In this document: one piece after another, positions 6,044-10,777 of the stretch
Numbering within the stretch: the first letter of the stretch is position 1
How the letters are laid out: every line of letters begins with the position of its first letter
The notes under the pieces: model-generated
What the model was told of the DNA's origin: nothing
What the model saw: only the letters and a program-made list of their open reading frames with translations
Database searches by the model: none
From: JBOGWA01 sp050693155
Lineage (GTDB): Bacteria; Actinomycetota; UBA4738; CALAEC01
DNA: 10,777 nucleotides
Direction: 5' to 3'
NCBI GenBank assembly: GCA_050693155.1
Contig: JBOGWA010000101.1
Location: 1 to 10,777, forward strand
Position numbers and translations under genes: made by a program

Positions 6044-7576
6044 GTGGGACAGACCTTCTACGTCACGACGCCCATCTATTACGTCAACGACGTGCCGCAC
6101 ATCGGACACGCGTACACGACCGTCGCGACGGATTTCGTCGCCCGCTACCACCGCCTCCGCGGTGACGACGTCTTCTTCCTGACCGGCACCGACGAGCACG
6201 GGCAGAAGGTCGCCAAGGCGGCCGAGGAGCACGGCAAGGATCCCCAGGCATGGTGTGACGAGATCGTCCCGCGCTGGCGGGAGGTCTGGGGGACGCTCGA
6301 CATCTCCAACGACGACTTCATTCGCACGACCGAGAAGCGGCACACCGAGCCGGTGCAACGGTTCGTGCAGGCGCTTCAGGATGCCGGCGAGATCTACCTC
6401 GGGAAGTACGAAGGGCCGTACTGCGTGGCGTGCGAGACCTTCTATCAGGAGAGCGAGCTCGTGGACGGGAAGTGCCCGATCCACGGCACACCTGTGGACA
6501 CCGTCGAGGAGGAGAACTACTTCTTTCGACTCTCCGCCTACCAGGACCGTCTGCTCGAGCATTACGAATCGCATCCGGAGTTCGTGCAGCCGCAGGAACG
6601 CAGAAACGAGGTTCTCTCCTTCGTGAAGGGGGGACTCCAGGACCTCTCGATGAGCCGAACGTCGTTCACGTGGGGCGTGCCGATCCCCTGGGATCCCCGT
6701 CATGTCATGTACGTCTGGATCGACGCCCTCCAGAACTACATCACGGCGGTCGGCTACGGCGCCGACGAGGAGCGGTTCGTGCGGCTGTGGCCTGCCGACT
6801 ACCACTTCGTCGGCAAGGACATCCTCCGGCACCACGCCGTCATCTGGCCGGCGATGCTCATGGCCGCGGGTGTCCCGCTTCCGAAGGCCGTCTTTGCCCA
6901 CGGGTGGCTGCTCGTCGGCGGCGAGAAGATGAGCAAGACGAAGCTCACCGGCATCCATCCGAACGATCTGCTTGAGCAATTCGGCGTGGATGCGTATCGG
7001 TACTACTTCCTCCGAGAGGTCCAGTTCGGGCAGGACGGAAACTTCTCGTGGGAGTCGATGGTTGCGAGGTACAACGCCGATCTCGCGAACGATCTCGGCA
7101 ACCTCGCGGCGCGCGTGCAGGCCATGCTCGACCAGTCGTTCGGTGGGGAGGTTCCGGAGGCGCCGGGCGCCGCCGGACCGGAGGAGGTTCTCGAGACGAG
7201 GGCGAAGGAGACGGCGGCGGCGTACGACGAGCGTGTCCTCGCCATGGACCTGTCCGGCGCGCTCGGCGCGGTCTGGGACTACGTCGGGAGCGCCAACCGG
7301 TATCTCGTGGAGGTGGCGCCCTGGAAGCTCGCGAAGGAGCCGGACCGGCGGGAGGATCTCGCCCGGTCGCTGTACGCCGCAACCGAGGCTCTTCGTATCA
7401 TCACCGTTTTGATCTCCCCGGTGATGCCGCGCGCGGCCGAACGGCTCTGGAGCGATCTCGGCATTCCGGAGCCGCTCGATGCACAGCGGCTCCCCGCCGC
7501 CGCGCGCTGGGGCGGGCTCCAGCCCGGAACGAAGGTGAGCCGGGGAGAATCTCTCTTCCCGAGAATCGAATCGTGA
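6044..7576 (+). CDS. metG: Methionyl-tRNA synthetase
   Basis: This 510-residue class I aminoacyl-tRNA synthetase charges tRNA-Met. The nucleotide-binding signature is in PIYYVNDVPHIGH (HIGH at 19-22) and the second signature is KMSKT (295-299). A single zinc knuckle, CVAC (127-130) plus CPIH (144-147), lies in the connective-peptide region, as in the Thermus/Bacillus type with one metal site. The stretch YVWIDALQNYITAVGY and the anticodon-domain start FGQDGNFSWESM...YNADLANDLGNL are typical. The protein ends after the alpha-helical anticodon domain and lacks the C-terminal EMAP/Trbp111 dimerisation domain found in some homologues. The GTG start follows rsmI by 13 bases with no strong Shine-Dalgarno. 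Its stop overlaps the start of tatD in GTGA. Confidence 0.97.
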   Translation: MGQTFYVTTPIYYVNDVPHIGHAYTTVATDFVARYHRLRGDDVFFLTGTDEHGQKVAKAAEEHGKDPQAWCDEIVPRWREVWGTLDISNDDFIRTTEKRHTEPVQRFVQALQDAGEIYLGKYEGPYCVACETFYQESELVDGKCPIHGTPVDTVEEENYFFRLSAYQDRLLEHYESHPEFVQPQERRNEVLSFVKGGLQDLSMSRTSFTWGVPIPWDPRHVMYVWIDALQNYITAVGYGADEERFVRLWPADYHFVGKDILRHHAVIWPAMLMAAGVPLPKAVFAHGWLLVGGEKMSKTKLTGIHPNDLLEQFGVDAYRYYFLREVQFGQDGNFSWESMVARYNADLANDLGNLAARVQAMLDQSFGGEVPEAPGAAGPEEVLETRAKETAAAYDERVLAMDLSGALGAVWDYVGSANRYLVEVAPWKLAKEPDRREDLARSLYAATEALRIITVLISPVMPRAAERLWSDLGIPEPLDAQRLPAAARWGGLQPGTKVSRGESLFPRIES

Positions 7577-8391
7577 GCCTCGCCGTCGAGCACGCCGAGC
7601 ATGACGAGGTCCCCAAGCCCGAGGTTGAGCCCGTGCTCGTCGATTCGCATTGCCACCTGTTCCTGATGGACGGCGCGCCGACCGCCGTCGTCGAGGACGC
7701 CCGGCGGGAGGGTGTCGCGAGGATGGTCTGCTGCGGGATCGACGCGGAGACGAGTACGCGGTCGAGGGAGCTCGCCGATTCCATCAACGGCGTATTCGCG
7801 ACGGCAGGGGTTCATCCGCACACCGCCTCTGATTTCGACCCGGCCGCGGGCGCGAGGATCGAGGAGCTCCTCTCGGACCCTCGGGTCGTGGGCGTGGGAG
7901 AGACCGGCCTCGACTACTTCCGCATGCGCTCGCTCGCCGAGGATCAGCAGCGGGCGTTTCGGGCGCACTGCGGCCTCGCGCGCGAGAGCGGGAAGGCGCT
8001 CGTCGTGCACGTCCGCGACGCGTGGCCCGACGCGCTCGCGATTCTGGCCGAGGAGCGCGCCGAACGGGTGATCCTTCACTGCTTCTCCGGCGACGAAGCG
8101 GCTGCGAAGGAGGCCGCTGCGCGCGGTTACTTCTGCTCGTTCGCGGCAAACCTCGGGTACCCGAAGAACGACGACCTCCGCATCGCCGCGGCCGGTCTCC
8201 CCGAAGAGCTGTTGCTCGTCGAGACCGATAGCCCGTTCCTGGCGCCGCAGCCCCTACGGGGCCGGGACAACGCTCCCCGAAACATCCCGTTCGTCGTCGG
8301 CGCCCTCGCGGAGGCGCGAAACGCGCAGGCCGCGGATCTGGGCCCTGCTACGGCGCGAAACGCAGCCCGGGCCTTCGGGCTCCCCGCCTGA
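7573..8391 (+). CDS. tatD: TatD-family metal-dependent deoxyribonuclease
   Basis: This 272-residue TIM-barrel hydrolase of the TatD family has 3'-5' exonuclease or DNA-repair activity in characterised homologues; despite the name it is not a Tat translocase subunit. Metal ligands are all visible: HxH in VDSHCHLF (His26, His28), Glu110 in GVGETGLDYF, His146 in LVVHVRD, His169 in ILHCFSGD and Asp219 in VETDSPFLAP. The family tail PLRGRDNAPRNIPFVV follows. The GTG at 7573 is chosen because it overlaps the metG stop in GTGA; this gives about 20 residues before the usual beginning of the fold. GTG at 7633, just before LVDSHCH and with GAGG upstream, is a good alternative. The neighbourhood metG-tatD-rpfB type gene-ksgA is a classic Gram-positive cluster. 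Confidence 0.95.
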   Translation: MSLAVEHAEHDEVPKPEVEPVLVDSHCHLFLMDGAPTAVVEDARREGVARMVCCGIDAETSTRSRELADSINGVFATAGVHPHTASDFDPAAGARIEELLSDPRVVGVGETGLDYFRMRSLAEDQQRAFRAHCGLARESGKALVVHVRDAWPDALAILAEERAERVILHCFSGDEAAAKEAAARGYFCSFAANLGYPKNDDLRIAAAGLPEELLLVETDSPFLAPQPLRGRDNAPRNIPFVVGALAEARNAQAADLGPATARNAARAFGLPA

Positions 8392-8412
8392 ACAATCCTC
8401 AAGCGCGAATTA

Positions 8413-8432
8413 CACGCGTGGTATTTTCCACG
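8413..8432 (+). promoter_or_regulatory. Extended -10 promoter inside an inverted repeat
   Basis: TATTTT (8422-8427) is preceded by TGG, giving an extended -10 element TGG-TATTTT. It is exactly flanked by the inverted repeat CGTGG (8417-8421) and CCACG (8428-8432), and the 8-base palindrome CACGCGTG (8413-8420) overlaps the left arm. A repressor or activator bound here would cover the -10 box. The predicted transcript starts near 8434, coinciding with an ATG in the frame of the next gene. No -35 match is evident. Confidence 0.45.
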
Positions 8433-8433
8433 A

Positions 8434-8583
8434 ATGCGCGGTTCGCACCGATCCGAACCTCTGTTCGCTCGCCTGATTTGCCGCGTGTCCGAGGCGGTTG
8501 TTAGGGTTACCCGCGATTCGCCCGGACCGAGACGTGCACCTGCCCGTCTCCCTTCCCTGCCGGGCGCGTTTGTTACTGCACAC
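8434..8583 (+). promoter_or_regulatory. Probable structured 5' leader of the rpfB-type/ksgA/ispE operon
   Basis: These 150 bases separate the promoter candidate from ATG 8584. A nested hairpin is visible: outer stem CGCCCGG (8519-8525) with CCGGGCG (8560-8566), inner stem GAGACG (8529-8534) with CGTCTC (8545-8550). It is followed by the T-rich CGTTTGTTACT, so it could act as an attenuator or hide the start region. The frame stays open through the segment from ATG 8434, but roughly 57% of third codon positions are G or C, which looks low beside the gene body, and the encoded peptide shows no recognisable motif. That favours untranslated leader, though a 50-residue N-terminal extension is possible. 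I found none of the conserved blocks of the ydaO (c-di-AMP) riboswitch often linked to rpf genes. Confidence 0.4.
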
Positions 8584-9690
8584 ATGCGAACGCGCTACGC
8601 TCGGAGAAGACCGAGGGCGCCGGTCCGCTGGGGAAGGTCATGGATCCCAGCTCTGGCGCTCTGCCTTGTCGTCGGCTCGGTCGGCTATCTCCAGCTGGAC
8701 CGGAAGGTGACGCTGGTGGTCGATGGACAGGCGAGGATCCTCCACGTATTCGGTGGAACGGTCGGAGAGCTCCTCGAGGGGGCCGGGATCACGGTCGGTC
8801 CGCACGACAAGCTTTCGCCCGGGCTCGACACCGCGCTCACGGACGGGATGCGAGTTCGCTACCTGAAGGCGAAGGAGATCACGCTCGTCCTCAACGGGCG
8901 CTCGCGAACGATCTACGTCGCAGGCACGAAGGTGAGGAACGTCCTTCAGACCATCAACGTCCGCGCGGGCCGAAACGCCTACGTGAGTCGGTCGCGCGAC
9001 GCCCGAATCTTCGACGGTGACATCATCGAATTCCGCCCCGCGGTGCAGGTTCAGCTCCAGGTGGGCGGAACTCCGGCGAGCCGCATCATCACGAACGCAC
9101 CTACGGTTGGGTATCTGCTGGACAGCCTCGGCGTGATCCTCCGAAGCCACGACCACGTGAAGCCGCAAGCGAAGAAGCCGTTGACGAACGGCATGCTCGT
9201 CAGCGTCACACGCATCCGTTTTGCGGAGATCCTCGAGCGGGAGATCATTCCCTTTACGTCCGAGACCCAGTACTCGGACGAGATGCCGAGGGGGCACTCG
9301 GAGATCGTTCGCTACGGAGTCGAGGGCATTCGGAACAAGAAGTTCTTCGTCCGGTTCGTGAACGGGGTGGAAGCGCATCGAAGGCTGCTGAAGGAGCGGC
9401 TTGTTCGGTCACCCGTCGGCCAGATCGAGGTCGTCGGCACGAGGGATCCCTACGTCGAGGAAGGATATGCCTCCTGGTACGCGCGCAACGGCCTGGTGGC
9501 TGCGCACAAGACAATCCCGAAGTGGACGCGGGTAAAGGTGACGAACCTCGCGAACGGAAAGAGCTGCTACGTAACGATCGACGACCGCGGCCCGTACGTG
9601 GAAGGTAGGATCATCGACCTCTCCGATGACGCCTTCGAGAAGCTCGCACCGCTCGGGGAGGGAACCATCCGCGTCCGGATCTCCTGGTAG
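8584..9690 (+). CDS. RpfB-like DUF348/G5 protein with RlpA-type DPBB domain
   Basis: This 368-residue membrane-anchored wall protein sits in the rpfB/yabE position. An Arg-rich cytoplasmic start is followed by one hydrophobic anchor (about 20-36), then three DUF348 ubiquitin-like modules (about 39-92, 97-150, 155-208; VTLVVDG, ITLVLNG and VQLQVGG starts), a G5 domain (about 212-286) ending in IEVVGT, and a double-psi beta barrel (about 292-368). The last has GYASWYARNG, AAHKTIP with His308 and IDDRGPYVEGRIIDLS with Asp334, matching the His and Asp needed for RlpA lytic transglycosylase activity. PKWT replaces the usual PxGT. No Rpf lysozyme-like domain is present. It probably cleaves or remodels peptidoglycan. 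ATG 8584 is chosen for its typical Arg-rich signal anchor, although it lacks a Shine-Dalgarno; ATG 8434 would add 50 residues and fits a leaderless start. Confidence 0.88.
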   Translation: MRTRYARRRPRAPVRWGRSWIPALALCLVVGSVGYLQLDRKVTLVVDGQARILHVFGGTVGELLEGAGITVGPHDKLSPGLDTALTDGMRVRYLKAKEITLVLNGRSRTIYVAGTKVRNVLQTINVRAGRNAYVSRSRDARIFDGDIIEFRPAVQVQLQVGGTPASRIITNAPTVGYLLDSLGVILRSHDHVKPQAKKPLTNGMLVSVTRIRFAEILEREIIPFTSETQYSDEMPRGHSEIVRYGVEGIRNKKFFVRFVNGVEAHRRLLKERLVRSPVGQIEVVGTRDPYVEEGYASWYARNGLVAAHKTIPKWTRVKVTNLANGKSCYVTIDDRGPYVEGRIIDLSDDAFEKLAPLGEGTIRVRISW

Positions 9691-10519
9691 CGGCCTCCTC
9701 ACCCGCCGGCGGCTCATCGATCTCGCTGAGCGCCACGGCATCCGACCGCGAAAATCGCTCGGGCAGCATTTCCTCGCCGACCCGAACCTCGCGCGAGCGA
9801 TCGTGAGGAGCGCCGAGATTTCGCCCGGCGACCGCGTGTTGGAGATCGGTGCGGGACTCGGATCCCTCACGCTCGCGCTGACCGAGGCCGGCGCGGAGGT
9901 TCTCGCGGTCGAGGCCGACTCCTCCCTGATGCCTGCCCTCCGGGAAGTCGTTGGTGACTCCGAGCGCGTCCGTATCGAGCCGTCCGACGCGATGGCGGTC
10001 GACTGGTCTCGTCTGCTCGGCGCCGCTCCGTGGCGGATGGTGTCGAATCTTCCCTACAACGTGGCGGTGCCGGTCGTCATCGACCTTCTGGAGCAGGCGC
10101 CTGCTGTTGATCCCTTCGTCGTCATGGTCCAGCGCGAGGTGGGGGAGCGGCTCGCGGCGGCCCCTGGAGAGGAGGCTTACGGGGCCGTGAGCCTTCGTGT
10201 CGCGTATCGAGCCTCGGCCGAGCTGCTCCGGCGGGTGCCGCCGACGGTGTTCTGGCCGGAGCCGAACGTGGAGTCCGTCCTCATCCGGCTCACGCGTCGT
10301 CCGCCCCCGGTACCGACGCCGGAGGATCGCCTGTTCCGCCTGATCGCAGAGGGGTTCGCCCAGCGTCGGAAGACCCTGGCGAACGCCCTCGTCCGGCTCG
10401 GTCACTCGAAGCAGGAGGCGGAAGCGGCATTGGAGCGCGCGGGGCTCGATCGTCGGGTCCGGGCCGAGGCGCTGGGCCTCGAGGACTTTGCGCGTTTGGC
10501 GGAGACCCTGGATGGCTGA
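9626..10519 (+). CDS. rsmA: 16S rRNA (A1518/A1519-N6)-dimethyltransferase KsgA/RsmA
   Basis: KsgA dimethylates two adjacent adenosines in the 3'-terminal helix of 16S rRNA late in 30S assembly. The 297-residue product shows RPRKSLGQHFLADPN (40-54), SAM motif I VLEIGAGLGSLTLAL (71-85), the acidic loop VEAD (95-98), the catalytic NLPYNVAVPVVI (141-152), WPEPNVESVLIRL (210-222) and the C-terminal FAQRRKTLANAL (244-255). The start is unusual: the only in-frame ATG, GTG or TTG before the conserved core is ATG 9626, inside the upstream gene. That gives a 65-base overlap and a Ser/Gly/Pro/Arg-rich 22-residue extension before LLTRRRL. A non-canonical start closer to the core cannot be excluded. It is joined to ispE by an 8-base overlap. 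Confidence 0.95.
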   Translation: MTPSRSSHRSGREPSASGSPGSGLLTRRRLIDLAERHGIRPRKSLGQHFLADPNLARAIVRSAEISPGDRVLEIGAGLGSLTLALTEAGAEVLAVEADSSLMPALREVVGDSERVRIEPSDAMAVDWSRLLGAAPWRMVSNLPYNVAVPVVIDLLEQAPAVDPFVVMVQREVGERLAAAPGEEAYGAVSLRVAYRASAELLRRVPPTVFWPEPNVESVLIRLTRRPPPVPTPEDRLFRLIAEGFAQRRKTLANALVRLGHSKQEAEAALERAGLDRRVRAEALGLEDFARLAETLDG

Positions 10520-10777
10520 GGCGATCAGCGAGCCCGCCCCGGCGAAGCTGAACGTTTTTCTGCGAGTACTGGGAGCGCGCGAGGACGGTTACCACGATCT
10601 CGAGACGCTGATCCAGCCGATCACGCTCGCCGATGGAGTCCGAGTTGAGACCTCGGAGACGGGGCTGAGCCTCACGCTCGCCGGGGAGGTCACCGGGGTA
10701 CCGGATGACGGCGAGAACCTCGTCCTGAAAGCGGCCGCCGCGCTCTCCGCGACATGTGGGAGGAAGACTGGCGCGAG
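10512..10777 (+). CDS. ispE: 4-diphosphocytidyl-2-C-methyl-D-erythritol kinase IspE (5' part)
   Basis: The first 88 codons are present; the gene runs off the right edge. IspE is the GHMP-family kinase that phosphorylates the 2-hydroxyl of CDP-methylerythritol in the MEP isoprenoid pathway. The N-terminal signature PAPAKLNVFLRVLGARED (residues 8-25) contains the conserved Lys and Asn, and GYHDLETLIQPITLAD matches the family's GYHxLxT substrate-binding segment. VPDDGENLVLKAAAAL begins the next helix. ATG 10512 overlaps the ksgA stop by eight bases and has GGAG (10501-10504) seven bases upstream, so the start is firm. The ksgA-ispE order is standard in actinobacteria; isoprenoid output feeds the polyprenyl carriers used by the wall and by the mannosyltransferase upstream. 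Confidence 0.96.
   Translation, partial: MAEAISEPAPAKLNVFLRVLGAREDGYHDLETLIQPITLADGVRVETSETGLSLTLAGEVTGVPDDGENLVLKAAAALSATCGRKTGA

Noticed and set aside
8434..8583. ydaO (c-di-AMP) riboswitch upstream of the rpfB-type gene
   Set aside because: The conserved GGGGGACCC, GGUAGGGC and CCGAAUCC-type blocks are not present in order.
8389..8584. Stop-free frame linking tatD to the downstream gene across a single TGA, as if by readthrough or selenocysteine
   Set aside because: The two genes are in the same frame, but about 64 codons without a stop is not unlikely at this base composition. TatD already ends with a normal family C-terminus and no recoding element is visible right after the TGA.

Overview
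The window is about two-thirds G+C, with dense genes, short or overlapping junctions and GTG/TTG starts. It looks like a chromosomal housekeeping segment of an actinobacterium, probably a deep-branching or uncultured lineage. Three things point there: (i) the order pmt (divergent) - rsmI - metG - tatD - rpfB-type gene - ksgA - ispE, which from memory matches the Rv1002c-Rv1011 neighbourhood of Mycobacterium tuberculosis; (ii) an LAxTG-type sortase signal, the form favoured by actinobacterial class E sortases; (iii) TAnnnT -10 boxes six bases before start codons, as in actinobacterial leaderless genes. No mobile element, CRISPR array, tRNA or rRNA was seen.

Layout. 1-299: 3' end of a cell-wall-anchored protein with a Pro-Gly dipeptide stalk, closed by a strong terminator (317-346). 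370-906: PEBP-family lipoprotein with a probable leaderless promoter. 937-2618 (minus strand): a two-gene unit made of a protein O-mannosyltransferase followed by a minimal zincin metallopeptidase, joined by a 1-base overlap. 2619-2682: a compact divergent promoter region. 2683-8391 (plus): ychF, an unfamiliar multi-spanning membrane protein fused to an alpha/beta-hydrolase domain, rsmI, metG and tatD, with gaps of 17 bases or less, or overlaps. 8392-8583: a structured intergenic leader with its own promoter candidate. 8584-10777: a DUF348/G5/RlpA-type cell-wall protein, ksgA (rsmA) and the first 88 codons of ispE, with overlapping junctions.

Functional themes. One is ribosome and translation maintenance: YchF, RsmI (16S C1402 2'-O-methylation), MetRS and KsgA (16S A1518/A1519 dimethylation). 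The other is envelope biology: sortase substrate, lipoprotein, protein mannosyltransferase, membrane hydrolase, peptidoglycan-active DPBB protein, and IspE, which supplies isoprenoids for the polyprenyl carriers used in wall synthesis and mannosylation.

The most noteworthy items are the rpfB-position protein that ends in an RlpA-like double-psi beta barrel instead of an Rpf lysozyme-like domain, the membrane-embedded hydrolase between ychF and rsmI, the structured leader ahead of the wall/ribosome operon, and the Pro-Gly stalk encoded by GGCCCC repeats. No wholly new multi-gene system is evident.
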